Shown: positions 10,037 to 19,548, numbered from the stretch's first letter. The stretch: DNA of 64,000 nt from Arthrobacter sp. EM1 (GCF_029964055.1 NZ_CP124836.1:1116001-1180000); one strand, 5' to 3'. Translations and numbers: made by a program. Notes: generated by a model not told the origin, from the letters alone.

Positions 10037-10811
10037 TCAGCTGCGCGGCGGCGCCGATGAACCGCTGGCGGAACAGGACCCCGACGGCGGCCTGCCCGAT
10101 GCCCGGCTGGAACAGCTCAGGGAGCGGCTCACCGCCGTCCGGCAGCGCATCGACACTGCCGTTGCGGCCGCCGGACGGCAGGAGCGCCCGCCCCAGCTGA
10201 TCGTGGTCACCAAGTTCCATCCCGCCGAGGATGTCCGGCGGCTCGCCACACTCGGCATCACCGACGTCGGGGAGAACCGGGACCAGGAAGCAGCGGAGAA
10301 GTCCGGTGCGCTGCCCGGGCTGGACTTGCGCTGGCACTTTATCGGCCAGCTGCAGAGTAACAAGGCCAAGTCGGTCGTGAAGTACGCCCACGCGGTGCAC
10401 TCAGTGGACCGCCCGCAGCTGGCCGGAGCCCTGGCCAAGGCCATGTCCGCACAGAAGGAACTGACGGGGCGCCCGCCGCTGGAGTGCTTCATCCAGGTCA
10501 GTCTCGACGGCGACGCCGGCGGACGCCGGGGTGGCGCCCTGCCGGCCGAGATCCCGGCGTTGGCCGCGCAGCTGGCGGGGGCAGCGGGACTCCACCTGGC
10601 CGGCGTAATGGCAGTGGCCCCCTTCGGCGAGGATCCGGTCCCGGCATTTGAAAAGCTCGCGGAGCTCTCCGCCCGGCTGACCGCCGTCCACCCCGGGGCC
10701 ACGGGTATTTCCGCAGGCATGAGCCAGGACCTTGAGGCGGCCATCCGGTTCGGGGCGACACACCTTCGCGTTGGCTCCGATATTCTCGGTCCGCGTCCGG
10801 CGTTGCGGTAA
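10029..10811 (+). CDS. pyridoxal phosphate homeostasis protein YggS/YlmE family
   Basis: PLP-binding TIM-barrel protein of the YggS/PLPBP family, which controls PLP levels. The PLP lysine lies in VVTKFHP at residue 62. It is followed by VGENRDQEAAEK, the WHFIGQLQSNK motif and the phosphate-binding SAGMSQDLEAAI. The ATG at 10029 overlaps the pgeF stop (ATGAATAA) and is preferred; the same frame stays open far upstream inside pgeF, but without family similarity. Length is about 260 residues. It lies between pgeF and sepF, as ylmE does in Bacillus. Confidence 0.92.
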   Translation: MNNQLRGGADEPLAEQDPDGGLPDARLEQLRERLTAVRQRIDTAVAAAGRQERPPQLIVVTKFHPAEDVRRLATLGITDVGENRDQEAAEKSGALPGLDLRWHFIGQLQSNKAKSVVKYAHAVHSVDRPQLAGALAKAMSAQKELTGRPPLECFIQVSLDGDAGGRRGGALPAEIPALAAQLAGAAGLHLAGVMAVAPFGEDPVPAFEKLAELSARLTAVHPGATGISAGMSQDLEAAIRFGATHLRVGSDILGPRPALR

Positions 10812-10898
10812 GTTCAACGTATTGGAAGGTAACGGCGGGAATTCCAAGGCTGCTACGTCATTGATCGGCCCGCTGACGGACACGATTAGGAGTCGACC

Positions 10899-11429
10899 AT
10901 GGCCGGCGCTCTGCGCAAGACAATGATCTATCTTGGGCTCGCTGATGGCGACGAACACTACGAGTCCGAGCACCAAACATCGCACAAGGATGAGGACGAT
11001 TCCATGGAGCACGACCGCGAGGAACGCCGTGCACCGGCGCCCGTCCGCGAGGCACCCAGGGACGAGCCCTACGCCGCTGAAGAGGAATACCGCGCACCTG
11101 TGACACCCATCAAGCGAGCGGCGTCGAGCCGCGAAGAGCACACCGGACTCCGCCAGATCACTACGATCCATCCGCGGTCCTACAACGACGCCAAACTCAT
11201 CGGTGAAAGCTTCCGTGATGGCATCCCCGTCATCATGAACGTCACCGACATGGGCGAAGCGGACGCCAAGCGCCTGGTCGACTTCTCCGCCGGACTGGTG
11301 TTCGGCCTGCGCGGCAGCATCGAGCGCGTGACGAACAAAGTCTTCCTGCTCTCGCCGTCGTACGTCGAAGTGATTGGCGACGACAAAAAGGTCAGCGAGA
11401 CCCAGGCAAGCTTCTTCAACCAGAGCTAG
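10899..11429 (+). CDS. sepF: cell division protein SepF
   Basis: Membrane anchor and FtsZ-binding protein that replaces FtsA in actinobacteria. It has an N-terminal amphipathic segment ([16 protein letters not shown]), an acidic/proline linker (about 30-80) and a C-terminal SepF (DUF552) dimerisation domain. That domain contains [15 protein letters not shown] and the conserved [16 protein letters not shown]. Length (176) is typical. The gene begins 87 bases after ylmE and is followed by a hairpin. Confidence 0.95.
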   Translation: MAGALRKTMIYLGLADGDEHYESEHQTSHKDEDDSMEHDREERRAPAPVREAPRDEPYAAEEEYRAPVTPIKRAASSREEHTGLRQITTIHPRSYNDAKLIGESFRDGIPVIMNVTDMGEADAKRLVDFSAGLVFGLRGSIERVTNKVFLLSPSYVEVIGDDKKVSETQASFFNQS

Positions 11430-11444
11430 TTCCGGATTCTTTTG

Positions 11445-11481
11445 AAGGATGCCAGGCGGGGACACCTCGTCTGGCATCCTT
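11445..11481 (+). terminator. stem-loop after sepF
   Basis: AAGGATGCCAG (11445-11455) pairs perfectly with CTGGCATCCTT (11471-11481) across a 15-base loop. No T-run follows, so it may be a weak terminator or an mRNA-stabilising hairpin ahead of yggT. Confidence 0.7.
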
Positions 11482-11493
11482 GCTGCACGATCC

Positions 11494-11514
11494 GTGTTGA
11501 AATAGAGGCGGAAC
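11494..11514 (+). promoter_or_regulatory. candidate promoter element of yggT (shared with divIVA)
   Basis: GTGTTGAAATAGAGG (11494-11508) is followed by CGGAAC. It matches 14 of 15 bases of the element before divIVA at 11923-11937. Here TTGCTG (11480-11485) lies 17 bases before TAGAGG, and GGAAC (11510-11514) lies 18 bases before GTA. Which sigma factor reads it is unclear. Confidence 0.45.
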
Positions 11515-11567
11515 TATCAGGCGGACACTGCGGTATCCGGAATGAACATGGAGATATGAGCTAACTC

Positions 11568-11876
11568 ATGGGAATTGTTTTCGGACTTGTCTATATCGCC
11601 TTGCTGTTGTTCCTGGTGGCGCTCATCATCCGCCTGGTGTTCGACTGGGTGCAGATGTTCGCACGGGGCTGGCGGCCCCGCGGCGCGGCGCTTGTGGCAG
11701 CTCACGCTGTGTATTCGGTCACAGACCGTCCGTTGAAACTGCTGCGGCGTCTCATCCCGCCGTTGCGGCTGGGCGGAATCTCGCTGGACCTCGGTTTCCT
11801 GCTGATCTTCGTGGCTGTCAGCATTGCCATGGCGTTTGCCAAGTACCTGGTGTTCTCCCAGCCGATCGCAGCCTAG
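11568..11876 (+). CDS. YggT family membrane protein
   Basis: Small membrane protein of 102 residues with an N-terminal hydrophobic segment (about 4-26) and a C-terminal one (about 75-98) flanking a basic loop. This matches the YggT (YlmG) family found between sepF and divIVA in Gram-positive division clusters. The family is linked to division or membrane-protein assembly, but its exact function is unknown. The start ATG follows a GGAGATATGAG leader. Confidence 0.87.
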   Translation: MGIVFGLVYIALLLFLVALIIRLVFDWVQMFARGWRPRGAALVAAHAVYSVTDRPLKLLRRLIPPLRLGGISLDLGFLLIFVAVSIAMAFAKYLVFSQPIAA

Positions 11877-11922
11877 CCCGTTCGTGGCCCGAAACAGATA
11901 GAAACTCCGGTTTGACACTGCG

Positions 11923-11940
11923 GTGTTGAATTAGAGGAAC
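11923..11940 (+). promoter_or_regulatory. candidate promoter element of divIVA
   Basis: GTGTTGAATTAGAGG (11923-11937) runs into GAAC, just after TTGACA (11912-11917). A CGTAG lies about 19 bases after GGAAC. It nearly repeats the element before yggT, so the two genes may share a regulator or sigma factor. The leader to the divIVA start is about 70 bases. Confidence 0.45.
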
Positions 11941-12013
11941 CAGACCATATTTAGGTACCGTAGTTTTTACGGCCGAAAGGCCTACTGACTAACTAGACCA
12001 ACGAGGTGACCAG

Positions 12014-12709
12014 ATGGCTTTGACGCCAGAAGACGTTGTCAACAAGCGCTTTCAGCCGACCAAGTTCCGCGAAGGCTACGACCAGGATGAAGTTGATGAC
12101 TTCCTGGACGAAATCGTCGTCGAACTGCGACGCCTGAACCAGGAGAACGACGAGCTGCGCAAGAAGCTCGCCGAACTGGGCGCCGGCACGCCTGCCAGTT
12201 CTTCCGCCGCGGCGCCTGTCGTGGAAAAGGTTCCGGCACCGGTCAAGGTCGAGAAAGAAGACGGCGCGAAGGCGGAAGCCGAGGCCAAGGCCGCCGAAGC
12301 CGTCAAGGCTGCCGAAGCTGCCGAAGTTGCCAAGAAGAAGGAAACCGAGCAGGCAGTTGCCCCGGCCCGCACCGTCTCAACCCCCGCTGCGGAGTCCGCC
12401 GCCGGCCTGCTGGCCATGGCGCAGCAGATGCACGACAAGCACGTCGCCGACGGCGAGCAGCAGCGCGACAAAATCATCGCTGAAGCGCAGATTGAGGCCA
12501 GCAGCCTCGTCAACGACGCGCAGGAAAAGTCCCGCAAGATCCTCGGCGCCCTTGAGCAGCAGCGTTCGGTCCTGGAGCGCAAGGTCGAGCAGCTTCGGGG
12601 CTTCGAACGCGATTACCGTTCACGCCTGAAGGCCTACATTGAGGGCCAGCTGCGTGACCTCGATGCCCGCGGCTCCGTGGCTGCCCCTGAGGTGGAAGCC
12701 AACAGCTAG
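12014..12709 (+). CDS. wag31: polar growth protein DivIVA / Wag31
   Basis: Coiled-coil scaffold that marks the cell poles and recruits wall synthesis there. The conserved N-terminal membrane-binding domain begins MALTPEDVVNKRF and contains GYDQDEVDDFLDE. A first coiled coil follows (about 30-57), then a variable Ala/Glu/Lys-rich linker (about 58-125), and a second long coiled coil with EAQIEASSLVNDAQEKS and LRGFERDYRSRLK. Length is 231. A GAGGTGACC leader gives the ribosome site. Confidence 0.95.
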   Translation: MALTPEDVVNKRFQPTKFREGYDQDEVDDFLDEIVVELRRLNQENDELRKKLAELGAGTPASSSAAAPVVEKVPAPVKVEKEDGAKAEAEAKAAEAVKAAEAAEVAKKKETEQAVAPARTVSTPAAESAAGLLAMAQQMHDKHVADGEQQRDKIIAEAQIEASSLVNDAQEKSRKILGALEQQRSVLERKVEQLRGFERDYRSRLKAYIEGQLRDLDARGSVAAPEVEANS

Positions 12710-12729
12710 GACAGTTAGCAAGTATTCTG

Positions 12730-12768
12730 AAAGCCGGTGGCTGAGGATTCCTCGGCCGCCGGCTTTTG
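12730..12768 (+). terminator. rho-independent terminator after divIVA
   Basis: AAAGCCGGTGGCTGAGG (12730-12746) pairs with CCTCGGCCGCCGGCTTT (from 12750) through 15 Watson-Crick pairs and two G-U pairs. A TTTT end follows. Confidence 0.88.
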
Positions 12769-12849
12769 GCATTAACCGCCGGCTCCGGCCGCGGCCGTGA
12801 CCAAGCACCCGGATTCCAGTGCCCGCACTGGCTCGCGAACGAAAGCCTT

Positions 12850-13434
12850 ATGACTGACGCACCCCCACCTGACGCAACGCAGCACGCTGCGTCCGCCCAC
12901 GCAGGCCGCACCGGCCACCGGCCGCGGCGCGCCCTGCTGCTATCCGTATTCTTCGGCCTTGCGGCGTTCGCCTATGTCTTCGATCAGCTGACCAAACTTT
13001 GGGTTACGGCCACCATGATCGAAGGCGAAAGGATCCCCGTCCTCCCGCCGCTGCTGCACTGGTACTACATCCGGAACTCCGGTGCTGCCTTTTCGATCGG
13101 TGAGAACGTCACCTGGGTGTTTACCCTCATTATGACGGCCGTCTCGATCGCCATCCTGCTGCAGTTGCGCAAGCTGGGCTCGCTCTGGTGGGCGCTGGCG
13201 CTTGGGCTGCTCCTGGGCGGCGCCCTGGGCAACCTCACGGACCGGCTGTTCCGCGAACCCTCCTTCGCTATGGGCCACGTCGTGGACTTTATCCAGCTCC
13301 CCAACTTTGCGATCTTCAACATCGCGGACTCCGCCGTTGTGTCGGCCGTGGTAATTATCTGCCTGCTGACGCTGCGCGGGATTGCCCTGGACGGCTCACA
13401 CCCGACCAAGGACACGGTAAAACATGACTCCTAA
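12850..13434 (+). CDS. lspA: lipoprotein signal peptidase LspA
   Basis: Type II signal peptidase that cleaves prolipoproteins in the membrane. Four membrane segments are present. Family motifs are [22 protein letters not shown] and VVDFIQLP, and the catalytic aspartates sit in GNLTDR and FNIADSAV. The ATG at 12850 (MTDAPPPD) is preferred over an in-frame extension to 12766, which would run through the divIVA terminator. Length is about 194 residues with a basic, Pro/Ala-rich N-terminal tail. The gene overlaps the next one by 11 bases. Confidence 0.95.
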   Translation: MTDAPPPDATQHAASAHAGRTGHRPRRALLLSVFFGLAAFAYVFDQLTKLWVTATMIEGERIPVLPPLLHWYYIRNSGAAFSIGENVTWVFTLIMTAVSIAILLQLRKLGSLWWALALGLLLGGALGNLTDRLFREPSFAMGHVVDFIQLPNFAIFNIADSAVVSAVVIICLLTLRGIALDGSHPTKDTVKHDS

Positions 13435-14512
13435 TCACACCGTGCCCGGCGACGGCACGCCAGATACCGTGACTCCGGAGTGGCCGGCCCCGGCCGGCCA
13501 TGTCCCGGAAGTGATCCTCCCGGAAGACCTCGACGACGCCGACCGGTCCGACGCACCCGGCGGGCAGGACGCGCCGGCCGCCTCGTCCGCGCTTCGCTTT
13601 GTGGTCCCGGCGGACGTCGCCGGCGCCCGAATAGATGCCGGACTTGCGGGCCTGATGGCTATTTCCCGCTCGCAGGCAGCCACGTTAATCGCCGAAGGCC
13701 ACGTCCGCAGCAACGGCAAAGCGGTGGGGAAGTCGCTCAGGCTTGCCGCCGGTGCCGTGCTCGACGTTGTTGTCCCGGAACGCCGGGACCCCCTGGAAAT
13801 TGTGGAGGAAGTAGTGGACGGCCTGGACATCCTGCTGGACGATGACGAATTTGTCGTCATCGACAAACCGGTCGGCGTAGCCGCCCATCCCTCTCCCGGC
13901 TGGGTGGGACCCACTGTGGTCGGCGGCCTCGCCGGTCTCGGCTACCGGATTTCCACCTCAGGCTCGCCGGAACGCAAGGGCATTGTGCACCGGCTCGACG
14001 TCGGGACCTCGGGCGTGATGGTGGTCGCCAAGACGGAGCGTGCGTACACGGCGCTCAAGCGGGCCTTTAAGGAGCGCACCGTGGACAAGGTGTACCACGC
14101 GGTGGTCCAGGGACTTCCGGAGCCGCTGGCGGGCACCATCGATGCGCCGATCGGCCGTCACCCAGGCCACGACTGGCGTTTTGCGGTCATCGAGGACGGC
14201 CGGGACTCCATCACGCATTACGAAGTTCTTGAAGCCTTTGGAAAGGCCTCGCTTGTGGAGGTCCACCTCGAGACCGGCCGGACGCACCAGATCCGCGTCC
14301 ATTTCTCTGCCCTGCGCCACCCCTGCGCCGGCGACCTGACGTACGGCGCGGACCCGCGCCTGGCTGCCACCCTGGGGCTGACCCGGCAGTGGCTGCACGC
14401 CCGACAGCTGTCCTTCGATCATCCCCGGACCGGGGAGCGGGTTACGGTTACCAGTGAGTACCCGCAGGACCTGCGCTACGCGCTGGAAGTCCTGGAGTCG
14501 GGACAGGCCTGA
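13424..14512 (+). CDS. RluA/RluD-family pseudouridine synthase
   Basis: 23S rRNA pseudouridine synthase of the RluD type. A non-conserved acidic N-terminus of about 55 residues is followed by an S4 RNA-binding domain (about 62-110, with [17 protein letters not shown]). The catalytic domain contains the signature [16 protein letters not shown], whose Asp is the catalytic residue, and [12 protein letters not shown]. Length is 362. The lspA-rluD pairing is widely conserved in Gram-positives and the genes overlap, suggesting co-expression. The target uridine cannot be told from sequence. Confidence 0.92.
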   Translation: MTPNHTVPGDGTPDTVTPEWPAPAGHVPEVILPEDLDDADRSDAPGGQDAPAASSALRFVVPADVAGARIDAGLAGLMAISRSQAATLIAEGHVRSNGKAVGKSLRLAAGAVLDVVVPERRDPLEIVEEVVDGLDILLDDDEFVVIDKPVGVAAHPSPGWVGPTVVGGLAGLGYRISTSGSPERKGIVHRLDVGTSGVMVVAKTERAYTALKRAFKERTVDKVYHAVVQGLPEPLAGTIDAPIGRHPGHDWRFAVIEDGRDSITHYEVLEAFGKASLVEVHLETGRTHQIRVHFSALRHPCAGDLTYGADPRLAATLGLTRQWLHARQLSFDHPRTGERVTVTSEYPQDLRYALEVLESGQA

Positions 14513-14580
14513 GCCGCGCAGCACCTGGCCTGCCCGCCGGTGCGGCCTGAGCTCCGTGCCGAAAGCTCGGTGCGCGGCAC

Positions 14581-14586
14581 TAGAAT
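14581..14586 (+). promoter_or_regulatory. -10 element of leaderless dnaE transcript
   Basis: TAGAAT lies exactly six bases before the GTG of dnaE. Transcription would then begin at the start codon. No ribosome-binding site is visible. Confidence 0.7.
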
Positions 14587-14592
14587 GAACCG

Positions 14593-17500
14593 GTGACTTC
14601 CAGCAACAACTCGTTCGTGCACCTCCACAACCACACCGAATACTCCATGTTGGACGGTGCGGCCCGGTTGGGGGAGCTGTTCGACGAAACCGAGCGGCTG
14701 GGCATGCCGGCCCTGGCCACCACCGACCACGGCTATCTCTTCGGGGCATTCGACTTCTGGAAGCGGGCCACGGACCAGGGCATCAAGCCGATCATCGGCG
14801 TCGAGGCGTACGTGACGCCCGGGACCGCGCGCACCGACAAGACCCGCGTCCGCTGGGGCGAAGAGAACCAGCGCAAGGATGACATCTCCGGCGGTGGTGC
14901 CTATACCCACATGACGCTGCTCAGCTACAACAACGTGGGCATGCGCAACCTTTTCCGGGCCTCCTCGATCGCCTCACTGGACTCGGTCTTCGGCAAATGG
15001 CCGCGGCTGGACCGTGAACTGCTCAACACCTACTCGGAAGGGCTGATCGCTACCACCGGCTGCCCCTCCGGCGAGGTCCAGACGCGGCTCCGGCTTGGCC
15101 AGTACCGGGAAGCCGTCGAGGCCGCGGCCGAGTTCCGCGACATTTTCGGCGCCGAGAACTACTTCTGCGAACTCATGGACCACGGCCTGGACATCGAGCG
15201 CCGCGTCACCGGCGACCTGCTGCGCCTGGCCAAGGAACTGAACCTTCCGCTGGTGGCCACCAACGACCTGCACTACACACACGAGCACGACGCGAAGGCA
15301 CACGAGGCACTGTTGGCCATCCAGTCGGGTTCCACCCTTCTGGAGCCGACGTACGACAACGGCGGCTCGCGCTTCGCTTTCTCCGGCAGCGGCTACTACC
15401 TGAAGTCGCCGCAGGAAATGCGGGAGCTGTTCCGCGACCATCCCGAGGCATGCGATAACACGCTCCTGATCGCCGAGCGCTGCGAAGTGTCCTTCAACAC
15501 CGGCGCCAACTACATGCCCCGGTTCCCGTGCCCGGACGGGGAGGACGAAACGTCCTGGCTGGTCAAGGAAGTCGACAAGGGACTCCAGTACCGCTATCCG
15601 CAGGGCATTCCGGACAAGGTGCGCACCCAGGCCGACTACGAGCTGGGTGTTATCACCTCGATGGGCTTCCCGGGCTACTTCCTGGTGGTGGCGGACTTCA
15701 TCAACTGGGCCAAGAACAACGGCATCCGGGTGGGTCCCGGACGCGGCTCGGGCGCCGGGTCCATGGTGGCCTATGCCATGCGCATCACTGACCTTGATCC
15801 GCTGCACCACGGCCTGATTTTCGAGCGCTTCCTCAACCCGGACCGGGTCTCCATGCCTGACTTCGACGTCGACTTCGATGACCGGCGGCGCTCCGAAGTG
15901 ATCGACTACGTCACGCGAAAATACGGCGACGAACGTGTCGCGATGATCGTCACCTACGGCACCATTAAGACCAAGCAGGCCCTCAAGGACTCTTCCCGGG
16001 TGCTGGGTTACCCCTTCAGCATGGGTGAACAGCTGACCAAGGCGCTGCCGCCGGCGGTGATGGCCAAGGACATTCCGCTTGCAGATATCCAGAACAAGGA
16101 CTCCAAACGCTATAGCGAGGCCGGCGACTTCCGGCAGCTGATCGCCACCGACCCCGAAGCCGCGAAGGTGTTCGAAACGGCGCTCGGCATCGAGGGCCTG
16201 AAACGTCAGTGGGGTGTCCACGCGGCCGGCGTCATTATGTCCTCGGACCCGATCATCGACGTGATCCCGGTGATGCGCCGCTTCCAGGACGGCCAGGTCA
16301 TCACCCAGTTCGACTACCCGACCTCCGAGGGCCTGGGCCTGATCAAGATGGACTTCCTGGGCCTGCGGAACCTCACGATCATCTCCGACGCCCTGGAAAA
16401 CATCACGATGAACCGCGGAATTGAGCTGGATCTGGAGTCCCTGGCCCTGGACGACGTGGCGTCCTACGAGCTGCTCGCCCGCGGCGACACCCTTGGTGTG
16501 TTCCAGCTCGACGGCGGGCCCATGCGCTCCCTGCTCAAGCTGATGAAGCCCGACAACTTCGAGGACATCTCCGCCGTCCTGGCCCTCTACCGGCCCGGAC
16601 CCATGGGCGCCAACGCGCACACAGACTACGCGCTGCGCAAGAACAAGATCCAGGACGTCATCCCGATCCACCCCGAGCTCGAGGAACCGCTCGCCGAGAT
16701 CCTCGGCGGCACCTACGGCCTGATCGTCTACCAGGAGCAGGTGATGGCCGTGGCGCAAAAGCTTGCCGGGTACACCCTGGGCCAGGCCGACATCCTGCGC
16801 CGCGCCATGGGCAAAAAGAAGAAATCCGAGCTCGACAAGCAGTTCGCCGGCTTCTCCCAGGGCATGCAGGACAACGGCTACTCGATGGCCGCGGTCAAGA
16901 CCCTCTGGGACATCCTCCTGCCATTCTCCGACTACGCCTTCAACAAGGCCCACTCGGCTGCATACGGCGTGATCTCCTACTGGACCGCCTACCTCAAGGC
17001 CCACTATGCGCCGGAGTACATGGCAGCCCTGCTCACCTCGGTGGGCGATGACAAGGACAAGTCGGCCATCTACCTCAACGAATGCCGCCGTATGGGGATC
17101 ACGGTGCTGCCGCCGGACGTCAACGAGTCGGCGCTGAACTTCACCCCGGTGGGCACGGACATCCGCTTCGGCATGGGAGCCATCCGCAACGTCGGAGTCA
17201 ACGCCGTCGAAGCCATGGTGGCGGCCCGCGAAAAAGAAGGGGCCTACACCTCCTTCAAGGACTACCTGATGAAGGTACCGGCTGTGGTGTGCAACAAGCG
17301 CACCATCGAGTCCCTGATCAAGGCCGGCGCCTTCGATTCGCTGAACCACCACCGGCGCGCCCTGGCCATGATTCATGAAGAAGCCATCGATTCGGTCATC
17401 ACCCTGAAGCGGAACGAGGCAATCGGCCAGTTCGACCTGTTCGCCGGAATCGACGAAGCCGAGTCCGAGGCCTCGTTGAGCATCGAAATTCCGGACCTCC

Positions 17501-18150
17501 CCGAATGGGAGAAGAAGGACAAACTCTCCTTCGAACGGGACATGCTCGGCCTCTACGTCTCGGACCACCCGCTGCAGGGCCTTGAAGGGGTCCTCAGCCA
17601 GCATGCCGACCAGTCCATCACCTCGCTCATCGCCGAAGACGGCCCGCACGACGGCGCCATCGTTACCATTGCCGGCATGATCACCTCGCTGAGCCGGCGG
17701 ATCGCGAAGGCCAGCGGCAATGCCTACGCCCGGGCCGAGATCGAGGACCTCGGCGGTTCCGTCGAGGTTATGTTCTTCGGGCAGGTCTATGGCCCGATCG
17801 CCTCCGTGCTGGCAGAGGACCTGATCGTTGTTGTGAAGGGCCGGCTGCAGCGCCGCGATGACGGCGCCGTGGCATTGAACTGCATGGAACTCTCCGTCCC
17901 GGACCTCAGCGAGGGCCTCAACGGCCCGCTGGTGATCACCATGCCGACGCATAAGGCAACCGAAGCAGTTGTGACCGAGCTCGGCGACGTGCTGCGGACC
18001 CACCGCGGCAAATCCGAAGTCAGGCTGCACCTGCAAGGTGACGCCCGGGTGGAGGTTATGGGCCTGCCCGTGCACTTGCGGGTAAACCCCAGCCCGTCGC
18101 TGTTTGGAGATCTGAAGGTGCTGCTGGGCCCGACCTGCCTGGACGGCTAA
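14593..18150 (+). CDS. dnaE: DNA polymerase III subunit alpha DnaE
   Basis: Replicative DNA polymerase catalytic subunit of 1185 residues. The N-terminal PHP domain starts FVHLHNHTEYSMLDGA. The polymerase core has GPGRGSGAGSMVAYAM and the catalytic acidic motif PDFDVDFDD near 421-429. GVHAAGVIMS and the FNKAHSAAYG finger motif follow, then an HhH region and a C-terminal OB-fold (about 1015-1100) and tail. The GTG start appears leaderless. DnaE1 rather than DnaE2 (ImuC) is indicated by the length and the lack of imuAB neighbours. Confidence 0.97.
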   Translation: MTSSNNSFVHLHNHTEYSMLDGAARLGELFDETERLGMPALATTDHGYLFGAFDFWKRATDQGIKPIIGVEAYVTPGTARTDKTRVRWGEENQRKDDISGGGAYTHMTLLSYNNVGMRNLFRASSIASLDSVFGKWPRLDRELLNTYSEGLIATTGCPSGEVQTRLRLGQYREAVEAAAEFRDIFGAENYFCELMDHGLDIERRVTGDLLRLAKELNLPLVATNDLHYTHEHDAKAHEALLAIQSGSTLLEPTYDNGGSRFAFSGSGYYLKSPQEMRELFRDHPEACDNTLLIAERCEVSFNTGANYMPRFPCPDGEDETSWLVKEVDKGLQYRYPQGIPDKVRTQADYELGVITSMGFPGYFLVVADFINWAKNNGIRVGPGRGSGAGSMVAYAMRITDLDPLHHGLIFERFLNPDRVSMPDFDVDFDDRRRSEVIDYVTRKYGDERVAMIVTYGTIKTKQALKDSSRVLGYPFSMGEQLTKALPPAVMAKDIPLADIQNKDSKRYSEAGDFRQLIATDPEAAKVFETALGIEGLKRQWGVHAAGVIMSSDPIIDVIPVMRRFQDGQVITQFDYPTSEGLGLIKMDFLGLRNLTIISDALENITMNRGIELDLESLALDDVASYELLARGDTLGVFQLDGGPMRSLLKLMKPDNFEDISAVLALYRPGPMGANAHTDYALRKNKIQDVIPIHPELEEPLAEILGGTYGLIVYQEQVMAVAQKLAGYTLGQADILRRAMGKKKKSELDKQFAGFSQGMQDNGYSMAAVKTLWDILLPFSDYAFNKAHSAAYGVISYWTAYLKAHYAPEYMAALLTSVGDDKDKSAIYLNECRRMGITVLPPDVNESALNFTPVGTDIRFGMGAIRNVGVNAVEAMVAAREKEGAYTSFKDYLMKVPAVVCNKRTIESLIKAGAFDSLNHHRRALAMIHEEAIDSVITLKRNEAIGQFDLFAGIDEAESEASLSIEIPDLPEWEKKDKLSFERDMLGLYVSDHPLQGLEGVLSQHADQSITSLIAEDGPHDGAIVTIAGMITSLSRRIAKASGNAYARAEIEDLGGSVEVMFFGQVYGPIASVLAEDLIVVVKGRLQRRDDGAVALNCMELSVPDLSEGLNGPLVITMPTHKATEAVVTELGDVLRTHRGKSEVRLHLQGDARVEVMGLPVHLRVNPSPSLFGDLKVLLGPTCLDG

Positions 18151-18154
18151 GGCC

Positions 18155-18179
18155 AGCCCGCGAGGGCCTCCGGCGGGCT
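18155..18179. terminator. hairpin between convergent dnaE and flavin reductase
   Basis: AGCCCGC (18155-18161) pairs with GCGGGCT (18173-18179), which overlaps the stop of the minus-strand gene. It could end transcription from either side. There is no clear T-run. Confidence 0.45.
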
Positions 18180-18678
18180 AGATTTCGTAGTCGAGCGGCA
18201 CGGGCTGGCCGTAGGAGCCGGAGTGGTAGAGCAGCGGGGCGCCGTCGGCACCGACTTCGCCGCCCACAACCTCGACCACCACAACGGCGTTGTTCTCGAA
18301 GGAGAGCCGCATCTGGACCTTGCCGATCAACCAGCCGGCAACGTCCTTGAGGACCGGCACCTCATGGGGCCCTGGCACCCAGTGGTCCCCCTCGAAGCGG
18401 TCGCGGGTCCTGGCAAAACGGTCGGCCAACGCCTGGTTCTCCAGTCCCAGCATGTGCACGCCGATGTACTTCGCATTGGCGACGGCCGGCCAGGAACTGG
18501 AAGTGCGGGCCATATTAAAGGTGAACCGGGGAGGTTTCGCGGAGAGCGAGGCCACAGATGTTGCAGTAAAGCCGAAGGGGACGCCGTTGAAGTTGGCGGT
18601 GATGATGGCCACGCCGGCGGCGTGCCGGCGGAACATCTCCTTGAAAGTACTTTCGAAGGCTTGGTCCTCTGCGGCCAC
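18178..18678 (-). CDS. flavin reductase family protein
   Basis: Member of the flavin reductase-like FMN-binding split-barrel family, 166 residues. Such proteins reduce FMN or FAD with NAD(P)H, usually for a partner monooxygenase. Visible family features are FKEMFRRHAAGVAIITA, PFGFTATSVASLSAKPPRFTF, and GVHMLGLENQALADRFA, with WLIGKVQ later. The GTG start follows a GGGAG stretch. No monooxygenase lies nearby, so the partner and substrate are unknown. It sits alone between dnaE and an unknown membrane gene. Confidence 0.88.
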   Translation of the reverse strand: MAAEDQAFESTFKEMFRRHAAGVAIITANFNGVPFGFTATSVASLSAKPPRFTFNMARTSSSWPAVANAKYIGVHMLGLENQALADRFARTRDRFEGDHWVPGPHEVPVLKDVAGWLIGKVQMRLSFENNAVVVVEVVGGEVGADGAPLLYHSGSYGQPVPLDYEI

Positions 18679-18845
18679 TGCAATCCCACTCCCTGGTGCA
18701 CATTTGTGTCATTCCTACCCCGCCAGCGTATTCTCTCAGCGCCCGGCCGCGGTACTTGTTGCCCCCGACGCGTCATGTGGACGGTCATCGGGCCCAGCGC
18801 GGCGTGGTGTGCCCGCCCGGCCAAAAGCTTGTTAAAGTTTGTTCC

Positions 18846-19484
18846 ATGACACAGCCCGCACTCAATGGCCAGCTCCCGCAGCACGCCCGGCAGGACCCGC
18901 TGCAGGGACCGGCCGGGATGCCGGGTCCCGAATCCCGGCAGGGTATTCCCGCCGCAGCGCCGGAACCGCCGCCGCTCGTGCGCGTTGTGACGTGGCGTAA
19001 AGCTGCCGTTATCGCTGCTGCCGGTGTGCCGGCGGGGCTGCTGTGGTGGCTCCTGGCCCCGTCCGGCCTTAACCTGCTCTCGGGTGATCCGCAGTTGCGC
19101 AGCGGGGCAAACACCGAAGGGTGGCTGCCCCGGGACCTGGTCCTGGCGGCCCTGATGCTGCTGGCCGGCTGCATTTCCGGTGCCGTCGCTTCCGGCAGCA
19201 AGCATAACGGGCCGTCCAGCCGGGAGGTCCTGGTGGCAGTGGGTGCCGGCGCACTCGGCGCACTCGCCGCGTGGGGGACCGGCGTGCTGTGCGGCCTGTG
19301 GTGGGGAACGCCCGAGGACACGTCGGCGAACGCCAGTATCGCCTTTTCGCTGCGGTCCGTGGCGGTCCTGACAATGTGGCCGGCCGCTACTGCCCTTGCG
19401 ATCTTCTTGAGCACCCTCGGGAGTAAACCGGCTCCGGAAAGCGGGCCCGGGGCTCACGGTGCGGACCCCGAAGCCCTGGAGTAG
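18846..19484 (+). CDS. unknown integral membrane protein
   Basis: I do not recognise this gene with certainty; it resembles actinobacterial four-helix proteins of the DUF2567 type. The predicted 212-residue protein has a Pro/Gln-rich cytoplasmic start of about 45 residues. Four membrane segments follow, near 50-70 (AAVIAAAGVPAGLLWWLLAP), 98-118, 128-150 and 162-185, and a Pro-rich tail. The ATG at 18846 (MTQPALNG) is preceded by TTAAAGTTTGTTCC, where TAAAGT could be a -10 for a leaderless transcript. It lies just before hisD. Confidence 0.6.
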   Translation: MTQPALNGQLPQHARQDPLQGPAGMPGPESRQGIPAAAPEPPPLVRVVTWRKAAVIAAAGVPAGLLWWLLAPSGLNLLSGDPQLRSGANTEGWLPRDLVLAALMLLAGCISGAVASGSKHNGPSSREVLVAVGAGALGALAAWGTGVLCGLWWGTPEDTSANASIAFSLRSVAVLTMWPAATALAIFLSTLGSKPAPESGPGAHGADPEALE

Positions 19485-19536
19485 CCAGCCGGAACCACCC
19501 GGGGGCGAGCGGCGCGGCACGTGCCCGCGGGACCCG

Positions 19537-19542
19537 TAAAAT
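19537..19542 (+). promoter_or_regulatory. -10 element of leaderless hisD transcript
   Basis: TAAAAT lies exactly six bases before the hisD GTG, and no Shine-Dalgarno sequence lies between them. This predicts a leaderless mRNA. Confidence 0.7.
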
Positions 19543-19548
19543 AAACGG

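Noticed and set aside
14974..18075. A very long open frame (over 1000 codons) on the minus strand opposite dnaE
   Set aside because: The plus strand clearly codes for DnaE with all motifs. In GC-rich codons the antisense frame often lacks stops; the product has no recognisable domain and no ribosome site.
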